Positions 8,433 through 17,276 of a stretch of DNA of 64,000 bases are shown in pieces. The notes below the pieces were generated by a model. It made no database searches and had not been told where the DNA came from. It saw only the letters and a list, made by a program, of their open reading frames with translations. The stretch is taken from the NCBI RefSeq assembly GCF_000308295.2, contig NZ_HG326654.1:491694-555693 (forward strand). Reading direction: 5' to 3'. This stretch comes from Afipia birgiae 34632 (GTDB lineage: Bacteria > Pseudomonadota > Alphaproteobacteria > Rhizobiales > Xanthobacteraceae). A program made the position numbers and the translations under genes. Positions within the stretch are counted from its first letter, which is position 1, and each line of letters starts with the position of its first letter.

Positions 8433-8967
8433 AAGAACGAAGACGCGGTCCAAGACCGTTACCTTCGTCCGCCAAAATCTCCGGAAGCAGCCGTTCGACC
8501 TTGCGTCGCCCTTGAGGCGCAGTGATGCCACGCTCCAGCAAGAGCGCACGCAACTGGTTGATCAATGCTGTCCGCTCCGCAACCAATCGCCCGCGGACAC
8601 GATGCAATGACTGCACTTCGAGCTGCGCCTCGCTCTTGATCTCTACAAAGCGCATTGTCGGCCGGGTGGCTGCTTCTGCGATCGCTTCCGCGTCTCGCTC
8701 GTCATTCTTTTGCGCCTTGACATAGGGGCGGACATATTCCGCTGACATCAGTCGTACAGCGTGGCCTTGTGTAGCGATCTGCCGGCCAAGATGATGGGCC
8801 CCACAGCACGCCTCCATCGCCACCATGCATTGCTGCAGCTGTGCCGTAAACGGCAACACAGACTCTCGTTTCATCCGCCGCCGAAGGACAATTGCTCCGC
8901 TCTCATCCAGCCCCGCCATACTGCAAAGATTCTTGCCGAGGTCGATGCCAACCATCACGATCTTCAT
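8430..8967 (-). pseudogene. IS110-family transposase, N-terminal remnant
   Basis: Starts at MKIVMVGIDLGKNLCS, the first motif (first Asp) of the DEDD transposase domain, and continues through MEACCGAHHLGR, YVRPYVKAQKNDERDAEAI and ALLLERGI to LPEILADEGNGLGPR. It then runs into glycosyltransferase sequence. The C-terminal Transposase_20 domain is absent. This fragment is the one that cut the second glycosyltransferase gene. The junction is placed at about 8430 by comparison with the intact paralogue and could be off by some 15 bases. Confidence 0.8.
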
Positions 8968-9050
8968 GACTCCGCTCCTTCTCACTGGGGACTCAGAACC
9001 GGCATTCTACCTGCCGGTCCCGCTGGGAGGGGGCGGGCCATCCCATAAAC

Positions 9051-10066
9051 CTAAACACGAACATATTGGTGATGCAGTCCGCCCAGAATGGCGCGTGAAC
9101 AAATGACACCGGTTCGCTGAACCGGCCTAGAGACCGGCGCATCCTTGTTCACAAATCGATGGGTCCTGACACGGTTGTAATACTCGGCATAGGATTTGAG
9201 TGTCCGGCGCAGATGCGCCTCGCCCAAGACAATGACGCGGTCCACACATTCTCGCCGGATCGATCCAATCAGCTGTTCGGCATAGCCGTTCTGCCAGGGC
9301 GAGGCTGGTGCAGTCGGCTTGTCTCGGATGCCCATGGCGCGCAGTCAACGTTTGACGACGGCGCCATAGATCCGATCCCGATCGCGGATGAGGTAGCGCG
9401 GGGCTTCGTCCCAAGGAAGGCCTCTGTTAACTGGCGTACAATCCATTCAGCTGTCGAGTTTGTTGTGTACGTTGATCCAGACGAGGTCTCTGCGGTCTAG
9501 CCGAACGATGACGAAGGCATAGAGCAGGTCGAAGCCAATGGTCGGAGCAACGAACAAATCCATGGCCGCGATATCTGGGGCATGATTGCGCAGAAAGGTA
9601 CGCCCTCCCTGACTGGGCGGCCCCGCCGCGTGATCATGTACTTGGCGACGCTCGACTGCGCGAGCTCAAACCCGAGCTTGAGAAGTTCGCCATGGATACG
9701 CGGCGCTCCCGAAAGCGGGTTCTCGACGCTGATCCGCCGGATCAGCGCGCGCAGGTCCGTCTCGATCTGCGGCCGTCCTCCCAGCGATCGTGACTTCCAC
9801 CCCCAATAGCAGCAAAAGCCCGCCCGATGCCAACGCACGAGCGTCTCGGGACGGATAATCATGAGGGCCCGCAGGATCGACGGACACCACCGATACAGCT
9901 GGATAAAGAACCAGCGGTCGTTGTACGTGAGCCGGACGCGACCATGCAGCCTACGCTTCAAGACAATCAAATGATGTCGAAGCACCGCGTTCTCAGCTTC
10001 AAGCCGCAACTTCGACTTGAATGGCGAGGCCAGGACGGCCAGAACGAAACAAAGCAACCCGATCAT
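9051..10066 (-). pseudogene. Integrase-core transposase, multiply frameshifted
   Basis: Decayed copy of a transposase type common in bradyrhizobia (about 360 aa when intact). The N-terminal part (MIGLLCFVLAVLASPFKSKL, ENAVLRHHLIVLKRRLHGRV, NDRWFFIQLYRW, HGELLKLGFELAQSSVAKYM) is in one frame from 10066 to about 9610. The catalytic middle is scattered over other frames. The C-terminal part (TAPASPWQNGYAEQLIGSIRREC, then RTHRFVNKDAPVSRP and GGLHHQYVRV) is in a third frame ending at 9051. At least two frameshifts separate these parts. Confidence 0.82.
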
Positions 10067-10129
10067 TCCGCCAGCTTAGGCGATTCCATCACGTCATCAA
10101 CTCGGATAAGGTTTCGGTACACACAGGAG

Positions 10130-10496
10130 CACAGGCGCGCCTGATCGACACCTTCCATTCCGACCGGACCTTGTCGACAAGTTCGCGCTTGCGGCCAGGC
10201 CTCAAAGCTTTTTGAAAGCACGTCCTGCAGCATTGCCTTGTCGAGGGACAGGTCCGCGACAATCCGTTTCAGCTTGACATTCTCGTCTTCGAGCTGACGT
10301 AAGCGCTTCATCTCCGATGGCATAAGCCGGCGTATTTCTTCCGCCAGTTGCAAAACGTCGCGTCACTGATGCCAGCCTTCCGGCAAACCTCCGCAATCGG
10401 CGTGCCGCCCTCCGCCTGCTGCAAAACGAAGGCGATCTGCGCCTCCGTGAACTTCGATGCCTTCATGGAATGCTCCTCGCCCCAACAGGGGACCAT
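10130..10496 (-). pseudogene. IS3-family OrfA/OrfB remnant
   Basis: An OrfA of IS407-like type (MKASKFTEAQIAFVLQQAEGG, IAEVCRKAGISDATF, WRKKYAGL) shifts frame near 10325 and continues as MPSEMKRLRQLEDENVKLKR and LSLDKAMLQDVL. It then runs for about 60 bp into what looks like the start of orfB before being cut off by the transposase remnant on its left. It is similar to, but clearly distinct from, OrfA of the intact element at 4237-4503. The left edge is approximate. Confidence 0.75.
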
Positions 10497-10658
10497 AAGT
10501 GGAAATTCCAGTTCAGATTGGCCTAATTTGCAGGGAGCACGTCAGATCTTATCGCGTTTGCGGCGCGTTGACCGGAGACCGGACGATCAAAGTCTATCGA
10601 TATAAAGCCAATACGCGCAGCTCATCTCATGGGCAGGATAATGCATCCTCGCGCCCGT

Positions 10659-11465
10659 TTACGCCGCAGTCCAACCTCCGTCGTGCGCTATCAATTGGCC
10701 GGTGATGAATAGGGACGCATCGCTAGACAAGTAATGAACTAACCCGGCTAGTTCGTTGGGGCTTCCAAGCCGCCGGAAAGGTGTACGACGCAAGATGGCA
10801 TCATTTAGCAATTGAGTCTCGGAAATCGACGCAAAGGCACGCCGCTCCTCGCCGAGTTCAGTTCCGCTATGAAAACCCGGCGCTACAGCGTTACAACGAA
10901 TATTGTCTGCGGCATACTCTGCGGCCAGTTGTCGGGTGAAACTCGCCATGCCTCCCTTCGAAGCGGAATATGCTGCGCTTATGGCTGACGCTCCGGGATA
11001 AAATCCGACTATTCCCGTTATGGAAGCAATATTAATGATGGATCCGCCTCCCTTCTCCATCATGTAGGGTAGCACCGCCTTGGCGCAAAGATATGTTCCT
11101 CGCAAATTGATGCTCATCACTCTATCCCAGTCCGTGGTAGGCAACTCGTGGATGCGTACCGGACGCGTGCTAATGCCCGCATTGTTGACGAGAACATCGA
11201 TCCGACCAAATGTTTTGATTATGCTTTGAACCGCATCATTCAAGATATTCTCTTCGGAGACATCGGCAATGTAGACGTCTGCGACTCCACTGGATCGCTG
11301 GATCGCAGAGACGGTTTCACTGGCACCACGCACATCACGATCAAGGCAAGCAATCGACGCTCCGGCGCTCGCAAGCGTCATGGCAAACTGGCGGCCCAAC
11401 CCACCACCTGCGCCCGTCACCAAGATAACCTTTTCATGAAGACTAAAGGGTGAGCTGGTCGACAT
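10659..11465 (-). CDS. SDR-family oxidoreductase
   Basis: 268-aa classical short-chain dehydrogenase/reductase, NAD(P)-dependent, probably oxidising a hydroxyl or reducing a keto intermediate. The cofactor motif TGAGGGLG is near residue 17, NNAG near 93, the catalytic Ser in IINIASITG near 145, and the active-site pair in YSASKGG near 165. The C-terminus GQLIAHDGGWTAA is typical. It is the last gene of the leftward run that begins at the hydrolase gene at 17104, 19 bp after the PcaD-like gene, and so belongs to the first molybdenum-hydroxylase operon. Confidence 0.9.
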   Translation of the reverse strand: MSTSSPFSLHEKVILVTGAGGGLGRQFAMTLASAGASIACLDRDVRGASETVSAIQRSSGVADVYIADVSEENILNDAVQSIIKTFGRIDVLVNNAGISTRPVRIHELPTTDWDRVMSINLRGTYLCAKAVLPYMMEKGGGSIINIASITGIVGFYPGASAISAAYSASKGGMASFTRQLAAEYAADNIRCNAVAPGFHSGTELGEERRAFASISETQLLNDAILRRTPFRRLGSPNELAGLVHYLSSDASLFITGQLIAHDGGWTAA

Positions 11466-11484
11466 ATGCTAAATCTCCCGGATA

Positions 11485-12261
11485 TTACCGACCCAGAAAT
11501 TTGAGCACGGCCTGAGAGAATGCCGTGCTTTGCTCCACATTAGAGATGTGGGCTGCATCTAACACCGCGAGTTTCGCACTCGGAATTTGACTTGCGATGA
11601 ACTCAGCGTCTTTTAGCGGAGTCGATAGATCCCGTTCGCCTGCGATCACCAAAGTTGGGTTCTTGATATCTGCAAGCAAATAGCGCTGGTCGAGGCTACT
11701 CAAGGCTTCACAAGTTTGGATATAACCATCTTGGGAAGTAGCCAGCAGCATGGCCTTCATTCGCTCAGCAATAACCGGCTCTCTCTGGCGAAAATCTGCC
11801 GTAAGCCATCCTGATACGACACGCTCTGCAATCGATTCCATACCCCCGTCTTTAACCGCCTGAATCCTATCAAGCCAGAACGCCGGGCTGCAGTAGTAAC
11901 AAGTTGTGTTTGCAAGAATGACTTTGTCGAACCGGGAAGGAACATTGGCCGCGAGCCATTGTCCAATCATTCCACCAAGCGAAAGTCCGCACCAGTGCGC
12001 TTTGCCGATGTCCAGAGCGTCCATTATGGCCAGAATATCACCCGCAAACTGCGCCACTGAATACGAACCTTCTGGAACAGCCGAGTTGCCTTGGCCGCGA
12101 CAATCGTACCGAACGATCCGATAATCCCGCGTCAAAGCAGCGACCTGCGAGTCCCACATTTCCAACGAGGTCCCAAGCGAATTCGACAATACGATTGTCG
12201 GCGCAGTCGCAGATCCTTGAACTTTGACGCGGAAGGAGAGGCCATTTGCATCCACTTGCAT
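11485..12261 (-). CDS. Alpha/beta hydrolase, PcaD (3-oxoadipate enol-lactonase)-like
   Basis: 258-aa alpha/beta hydrolase. Features are an oxyanion region near LSNSLGTSLEMWD (25-37), the RYDCRGQGNS strand-loop, the nucleophile elbow GLSLGG with Ser94, the acid in AGERDLSTP and the histidine in DAAHISNVEQ. The spacing and the NSLGTSLEMWD/RYDxRGxG motifs resemble 3-oxoadipate enol-lactonases, which open a five-membered enol-lactone in the beta-ketoadipate pathway. No other pca gene is present, so it more likely hydrolyses a lactone or ester intermediate of the compound handled by this operon. It sits between coxM-like and SDR genes. Confidence 0.85.
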   Translation of the reverse strand: MQVDANGLSFRVKVQGSATAPTIVLSNSLGTSLEMWDSQVAALTRDYRIVRYDCRGQGNSAVPEGSYSVAQFAGDILAIMDALDIGKAHWCGLSLGGMIGQWLAANVPSRFDKVILANTTCYYCSPAFWLDRIQAVKDGGMESIAERVVSGWLTADFRQREPVIAERMKAMLLATSQDGYIQTCEALSSLDQRYLLADIKNPTLVIAGERDLSTPLKDAEFIASQIPSAKLAVLDAAHISNVEQSTAFSQAVLKFLGR

Positions 12262-12321
12262 CGCAGTACACCCCCAAGCGTAGATCTCAGTTTATCACTC
12301 CTGCGCGGCCAGAAATAACCG

Positions 12322-13200
12322 TTAAACGGAGCGCATCGCGGCCGTCTGTTTCACCTGCATCAGTGCACGACGGACATACACGCGGCAGAGCTCTTGCTTG
12401 TCTTGCGCAGAAAAATGCATGTCGCCTTCGATATTGAGACTTTCGCAAGCTAGATTGCTCGCATCTGCAATCCGCCGCTCCTCGAATGGATGACCAACAA
12501 GAAATTTTTCAACCTGCAAACCACGAATCGCATTCGCCCCTACCCCCGTGATTCCGATCCGCGCATCCACGCATTGGCCACTGGGCGTAACTTGAGCAAT
12601 CGCAGCCACTCCGACGACGGCAAAGCGCGATGCTGGGTGCGGCAGCTTCAAGTAGGTCGCAGCTACATTGCTGGCCAGCAAGGGAATCCTGATCTGGGTG
12701 AGGATTTCACCGTCTTCGATGGCGGTCGTCATCAGGCCCTGAAACCAGTCCGCCGCCGCAACCACGCGCGTTCCACTCGAGCTCACGCAAACCATTTCGG
12801 CATTGAGCGCGACGATGCTCGCCGGATAGTCAGCCGCAGGATCGGAGTTAACAACGGAGCCGCCGATTGTTCCTCTGTTCCTGACCTGAGGATCGGCAAT
12901 AAGCGCAGCGACCTTCGACAGATAAGGAAGTGCGTTTCGGACCACCGGAGACGATTCGACCTGCCAGTGCGTAACCATGGCGCCGACAATGAGTGTGTTA
13001 TCTTCAACGCCAATTTGGCTTAACTCGGCGATGCCAGATAAATCGATCAAATGTTGCGGGCTCGTCAAACGGAGCTTCAGCGCGGGAATCAGACTTTGGC
13101 CACCCGCCAGAAGTTTAGCATCATCGCCCAGAGCGGTGAGCATCTCGACGGCTTCCGATAGAGCGGCTGGCTTGTGATAATCAAACGGTGCGGGAAACAT
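12322..13200 (-). CDS. Molybdenum hydroxylase FAD subunit (CoxM-like), system 1
   Basis: 292-aa FAD-binding subunit of a three-subunit xanthine-dehydrogenase/CO-dehydrogenase-type hydroxylase. It passes electrons from the 2Fe-2S subunit to the acceptor. Recognised features are MFPAPFDYHKP at the start, the FAD pyrophosphate motif LLAGGQSLIPALKLRL near residue 30 and the second flavin motif NRGTIGGSVVNSDPAADYP near 108, followed by a C-terminal CO_deh_flav_C domain. Its start overlaps the stop of coxS (TGATG). The full set here is coxL-coxS-coxM in transcription order. Confidence 0.93.
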   Translation of the reverse strand: MFPAPFDYHKPAALSEAVEMLTALGDDAKLLAGGQSLIPALKLRLTSPQHLIDLSGIAELSQIGVEDNTLIVGAMVTHWQVESSPVVRNALPYLSKVAALIADPQVRNRGTIGGSVVNSDPAADYPASIVALNAEMVCVSSSGTRVVAAADWFQGLMTTAIEDGEILTQIRIPLLASNVAATYLKLPHPASRFAVVGVAAIAQVTPSGQCVDARIGITGVGANAIRGLQVEKFLVGHPFEERRIADASNLACESLNIEGDMHFSAQDKQELCRVYVRRALMQVKQTAAMRSV

Positions 13201-13706
13201 CAGGATGCCGCTGTTCCGGCGTGGCGAGAAATCGGCTTACCCGCCATTGAATCGGCAGCCGCTTCGATCGCTTTGATGATTCCGTGATAGCCGGTACAGC
13301 GGCAGATGTTGCCATCCAGTTGATGCCGAATTTCCTCAGGCGTCGGGTCCGGATATCGCTCGAGAAGCTGTTTCGCAGCCATGATCATACCCGGCGTGCA
13401 GAAGCCACATTGCAAACCGTGATGGGCACGAAAGGCTTCTTGAATTGGATGTAGCTTCTCGTTGGCGGCCAACCCTTCAATAGTGACGATATCGGCATTA
13501 TTGGCTTGCACGGTAAAAATCGTGCACGATTTCACAGCTTGGCCATCAAGGCTAATCGTACAAGCTCCGCACTGTGTCGTGTCGCAACCGACATGTGTCC
13601 CGGTCAGCGCCAGAACGTCACGAAGAAAATGAACAAGCAAGAGGCGCGACTCGACCTCCGCACTCCGGTCCTGACCGTTCACCCTGATTTTAATCGCGTG
13701 CTTCAT
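13200..13706 (-). CDS. Molybdenum hydroxylase 2Fe-2S subunit (CoxS-like), system 1
   Basis: 168-aa iron-sulfur subunit carrying two [2Fe-2S] clusters between the molybdenum centre and FAD. The plant-ferredoxin-type cluster is in GCDTTQCGACTISLDG plus the downstream Cys of VKSCTIF. The second cluster is in LQCGFCTPGMIMAA and GNICRCTGYHGII. Both sets of four cysteines are present. The gene overlaps coxL by 4 bp (ATGA) and coxM by 1 bp, the usual arrangement for a stoichiometric complex. Confidence 0.95.
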   Translation of the reverse strand: MKHAIKIRVNGQDRSAEVESRLLLVHFLRDVLALTGTHVGCDTTQCGACTISLDGQAVKSCTIFTVQANNADIVTIEGLAANEKLHPIQEAFRAHHGLQCGFCTPGMIMAAKQLLERYPDPTPEEIRHQLDGNICRCTGYHGIIKAIEAAADSMAGKPISRHAGTAAS

Positions 13707-16015
13707 TGAGACCGGATCGCCTCCAGAACGGAACTCATGGTCACTGGCAGCCTGGTGATCTGTACATCCCCATCTAACGCATCTTCAATCGCCGCGGCAA
13801 TGGCCGCCGGAGGAGAGTTGGGGCCACTCTCGCCAACAGACTTGATACCGAGAGGATTGTCAGGTGTCGGGAATCTGAGATGCTCAACATCCAGATCCGG
13901 GATATCCGATGCACGTGGAACAAAATAATCCATCAGCGTACCGCTGCGAACCTGACCTTCCTGGTCGTAGGCATTGCACTCGCCGAGTGCGATGCCAAGC
14001 CCTTGCGCGAAGCCACCTGATATCTGCCCATCAACGACCAATGGATTGAGCGGCAATCCGCAGTCGTGAACGAAAACGTACTTCAAGATATCGACTTTAC
14101 CAGTCTCACGATCAACTTCCACTACGACGATGTTGACGCCGCTGGCCCAGGTGACCGTCTTCGGATAGAAGAACTCCGTTGCAACAAGCCCTGGACCACC
14201 GAGCTCGGCCATGCCCCGATCTCGAATGGACCGACCGGCGAGTTCTGCGATTCCTATCTGATTTTGACGCGCACCGATAACGGACAGCACTCCGTCGTTG
14301 ATCTCAATCTCGCTTTCTGCGCAGCCCAGAATTCTCGCGGCGAGCGCAACCGCTTTCCTGCGAACCTCGATCGCCGCTTTATGCACCGCATTTCCGGAGT
14401 TTACTGCCACGCGGCTGGCACCGGTTCCAAAGCCCACGTTCATCAGACTGGTGTCACCGCCCAGCACCCGAACGTCATCGATCTTGACGCCCAATGCCGC
14501 GGAACAGACTTGCGCAAGCGTCGTCTCGTGACTCTGTCCCTGCGAATTCACGCCGATCTTCACGGTTACCCGGCCGGCTTCGTCGATCTTGATCGACGCT
14601 CCTTCGCATGGTCCAAGTCCCCCGCCCTCCACGTAACTTGAAATTCCGATGCCTATCGACCGGCCGGCACCCCGAAGCTCTTTCTGCCGTTCGCGCCATC
14701 CATCATAGTCGGCGCGCTTGCGCGCGGTATCAAGCAACAGAGGGAAGTCGATATTTTCGTACGTCACGGGCACGCCGTCGCGGTACACCATGCCATTCCG
14801 GTAAGGCATATCCTCCGGCATGACGATATTCTTGAGACGGACCTCGATCGGATCGAGGCCCGTCGCACCAGCGACAGCGTCGAGCATACGATCCATTGTG
14901 AAAACCGCTTCGACACGACCCGCCCCGCGATACGGGCTTCCGGGTGAGGTGTTGGTGCTCACCGCCCATCCCTCGATCCGCATGTTCGGGATCTTGTAAT
15001 GGGTGGTGAGATGATTGATCGTGTTGATCTGCAGCATCATGTCAAAGTGATCGTACGCACCGATCTCTTTGTGCATTTCCAGGTCCATTCCCAGAATGGT
15101 CCCATCCCGTTTCGCAGCCACACGAACCTTGTTCGCCTGGTTGCCGGAATGATTGGACGCGGTCATATGCTCCATGCGCGTCTCGGCCCAGCGCAACGGG
15201 CGTCCAAGACGCCGGGCTATCAGCGGAACGATAACGTCTTCGGCGTGGAGAACGCCTTTCAGACCAAACCCGCCGCCGATATCGCGGGCGATGACGCGAA
15301 CGCTCTCCGCCGGCATACCCAGGATTCCGGCCAACGTGTTCCGCAGCATATAATGAAACTGGCAGGTCGACCATACATTGAGTGTTCCAGTCGCCCGCTC
15401 CCATTGAGCTGCGACGGCACGGCACTCGATCGCCATCGACTTCAAGCTTTGCGTTTCGAGTGTTCGCTCCACGACAACATCCGCCTCGCGGAACGCTGCG
15501 TCAATGTCACCGAAACCATGCTTGAGGTGCGCAACGATATTGTCGAATCCGGTGTGCACGCGCGGCGCGTCCGGCTTGACGGCGTCCCTCCACGAAGCAA
15601 CTACGGGCAGCGCCTCATACTCGACTTCCACTGCATCGACACCATCAACCGCGGCATAAGGCGATTCTGCAATAACGGCGGCGATTTGCTCGCCAACGTA
15701 ACAAACCTTCTTCGGAAACAAATGGTGTGGAGCGACCTTGAGCGAGTCGATATAGGGGCTGACGAGCGTGACAGACCCATTCAGCTCAGGCAGGCGAGAG
15801 CTTAGCTCGGGCCACTCGTCGCCCGTGATGACGGTGACAACCCCCGGCACTTGCCGCGCGCGACCTGCATCCACACGACGAACAATTGCGTGAGCGTGAA
15901 CGCTCCGCACAAAGGACACATAAAGCATTCCCGGAAGCTGTACATCCTCTACATAGAGTCCAGCTCCGGTAATGAAGCGCTCATCTTCCTTGCGGCGGAC
16001 CGATCGTCCCAGCAT
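13703..16015 (-). CDS. Molybdenum hydroxylase large subunit (CoxL-like, form II), system 1
   Basis: 770-aa molybdopterin-cytosine-dinucleotide subunit, which inserts water-derived oxygen into a C-H bond, usually next to a ring nitrogen or in an aldehyde or ketone substrate. N-terminal aldehyde-oxidase a/b-hammerhead domain at about 20-130; Mo-binding domains after that. The active-site loop reads SPYRGAGR, not the AYRCSFR of true CO dehydrogenase, so this is a form II-type enzyme. The catalytic Glu is in IKSVGESGPNSPPAA near the C-terminus. Mo-pterin glycine motifs such as DIGGGFGLKG and the GFAQGLGIALGE motif are present. Its neighbour is a C-C hydrolase-like gene, as with ketone dehydrogenase in the nicotine pathway. 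Confidence 0.94.
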   Translation of the reverse strand: MLGRSVRRKEDERFITGAGLYVEDVQLPGMLYVSFVRSVHAHAIVRRVDAGRARQVPGVVTVITGDEWPELSSRLPELNGSVTLVSPYIDSLKVAPHHLFPKKVCYVGEQIAAVIAESPYAAVDGVDAVEVEYEALPVVASWRDAVKPDAPRVHTGFDNIVAHLKHGFGDIDAAFREADVVVERTLETQSLKSMAIECRAVAAQWERATGTLNVWSTCQFHYMLRNTLAGILGMPAESVRVIARDIGGGFGLKGVLHAEDVIVPLIARRLGRPLRWAETRMEHMTASNHSGNQANKVRVAAKRDGTILGMDLEMHKEIGAYDHFDMMLQINTINHLTTHYKIPNMRIEGWAVSTNTSPGSPYRGAGRVEAVFTMDRMLDAVAGATGLDPIEVRLKNIVMPEDMPYRNGMVYRDGVPVTYENIDFPLLLDTARKRADYDGWRERQKELRGAGRSIGIGISSYVEGGGLGPCEGASIKIDEAGRVTVKIGVNSQGQSHETTLAQVCSAALGVKIDDVRVLGGDTSLMNVGFGTGASRVAVNSGNAVHKAAIEVRRKAVALAARILGCAESEIEINDGVLSVIGARQNQIGIAELAGRSIRDRGMAELGGPGLVATEFFYPKTVTWASGVNIVVVEVDRETGKVDILKYVFVHDCGLPLNPLVVDGQISGGFAQGLGIALGECNAYDQEGQVRSGTLMDYFVPRASDIPDLDVEHLRFPTPDNPLGIKSVGESGPNSPPAAIAAAIEDALDGDVQITRLPVTMSSVLEAIRSQ

Positions 16016-16051
16016 GCTATCGACCTGTGCGAGGAATGCTTTTTTATGCTC

Positions 16052-17104
16052 TCAGAGATGCCTCAACATGAAATCAGCCAGTGCCGGGCGGACAATATGT
16101 GCACGATCGTGGCAACAATGCACGCTATCATCCCAGATGATGGTTTCGACGTGACATTTCAGATCCCTGATAAGGCTTGTCGCGTTATCGATCGGGGTGA
16201 TCACATCGAGTCCTCCATGAACCACCAACGTCGGGCATGTGATGCTCGGAGCATATTTTGACAAGTCGATAGTATCGTAGAATGCCTTTGCCTCTTCAAG
16301 AGTTTTGCTTCCGCTCACGAACATGAAGCCTTCAAGCGTGTGCTTTGGCACTTCCGCAAGGTTCTGGAGGTGATACATCACACCCCACGCGACAAGAGCC
16401 TTGATACGCTTATCGATGGCAGCCGTCTTCGGCGCGTAGCAACCGCCCATGCTGCGACCAATGATGCCTATGCGATTACTGTCGATCTCCGGCCGCGTTT
16501 CGACGTAATCGATGGCCGCAACGACGGCCTTTTCGAAATCAGTTCGCCAGCGCATTTCAAACAATGTTTCGCCCTGACCGGGGCCGTCAAACGCGAGAAT
16601 CGCAAGTCCGCGACGCAAGCAATGATCCGCCACTGTCAGATAGTCTTCCTTGGTGGTATCGAGACCGCCCAGAAGGATGACGCAAGGCGGCTTCCTGACG
16701 CCAACCGGCGCACGGAGATAGCCGGCCATCTTGATGTTTTCGAACGGGATTTCAACCCGCTCCATCGGCACCTCCAGCAGCGGCGCAGCGCGCTTGAATG
16801 CATCACGCTTCTTATCGTGCACTTGCTTCTTGAGATGCAGATCGTCAAATAGAAGATACTGCCCGTAATGGTAATAGAGTGAAGCGCGCGCGAACTCGGT
16901 GGCCGCCGTTAGCAACGTTTTAGCGGCGAGCGCCTCTTCACCGCGCTTCTCGGCCTGGGCAGCCCACTTCGACCAAGTTTCCGGCCAGGCACTCCAATCA
17001 GGAGCAGCAGCGCGGATATCCATCAGGTCCCTGTAATGAACGCCGTCAGCTAGGAATCTATGAATGCCTTGATCGATCGCAGTTTCAACAGCAGCTTTGG
17101 TCAC
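16052..17104 (-). CDS. Alpha/beta hydrolase, 2,6-dihydroxypseudooxynicotine hydrolase-like
   Basis: 350-aa protein with an N-terminal helical domain of about 120 residues followed by an alpha/beta-hydrolase core. The nucleophile elbow is GRSMGG (Ser218), the acid is in VVHGGLDVITP (Asp300) and the His is in DDSVHCCHD. This two-domain layout is that of 2,6-dihydroxypseudooxynicotine hydrolase (nicotine catabolism in Arthrobacter), which cleaves a C-C bond next to a pyridine ring. GTG start behind AGGA. First gene of the leftward operon with the molybdenum hydroxylase, and divergent from the GntR gene. That pairing repeats the pAO1 logic of Mo-hydroxylase followed by C-C hydrolase. The true substrate is unknown; esterase activity is the alternative. 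Confidence 0.82.
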   Translation of the reverse strand: MTKAAVETAIDQGIHRFLADGVHYRDLMDIRAAAPDWSAWPETWSKWAAQAEKRGEEALAAKTLLTAATEFARASLYYHYGQYLLFDDLHLKKQVHDKKRDAFKRAAPLLEVPMERVEIPFENIKMAGYLRAPVGVRKPPCVILLGGLDTTKEDYLTVADHCLRRGLAILAFDGPGQGETLFEMRWRTDFEKAVVAAIDYVETRPEIDSNRIGIIGRSMGGCYAPKTAAIDKRIKALVAWGVMYHLQNLAEVPKHTLEGFMFVSGSKTLEEAKAFYDTIDLSKYAPSITCPTLVVHGGLDVITPIDNATSLIRDLKCHVETIIWDDSVHCCHDRAHIVRPALADFMLRHL

Positions 17105-17169
17105 TTTAGTTCCTCACCTCTCGGCTCCCTGCTATAGGTTGCCGGCAGTAGTTATTGCGGGCCGCACGA

Positions 17170-17185
17170 TGGATCTTTTGATCCA
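17170..17185. promoter_or_regulatory. Inverted repeat in the hydrolase/gntR divergent promoter
   Basis: TGGATC (17170-17175) and GATCCA (17180-17185) separated by TTTT, in the 170-bp gap between the divergent hydrolase and GntR genes. It could be a small hairpin in the leader or a second protein-binding site for the leftward operon. It does not resemble the TGTATACA operator nearby. Confidence 0.3.
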
Positions 17186-17254
17186 CTTCAATCGCTCGAT
17201 GCGGGCAGATCAAGTAACGCGAACGGACAACCAAAGCTCGCCGTTACGCAAAAG

Positions 17255-17266
17255 TTTGTATACAAA
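17255..17266. promoter_or_regulatory. GntR-type operator, site 1 (TTTGTATACAAA)
   Basis: Perfect 12-bp palindrome just upstream of the gntR start. The same core and the bases to its right (TGTATACAAAGTTG) recur at 22721-22736 in front of the liv operon and the NIPSNAP gene. GT-N-TA-N-AC-centred palindromes are typical targets of GntR/HutC regulators. The position suggests autoregulation and control of the divergent hydrolase-cox operon. Confidence 0.75.
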
Positions 17267-17276
17267 GTTGTCTGAG

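Noticed and set aside
4581-8967. The two IS110-type fragments as halves of one element split by an inversion around the debranching gene.
   Set aside because: The C-terminal fragment (AYLGLTPRRYESGEVSRNG type) and the N-terminal fragment (GIDLGKNLCS/CCGAHHLGR type) belong to different IS110 subgroups.
14999-15805. 268-aa plus-strand open frame within coxL system 1.
   Set aside because: Antisense shadow of the molybdopterin subunit; no recognisable domain.
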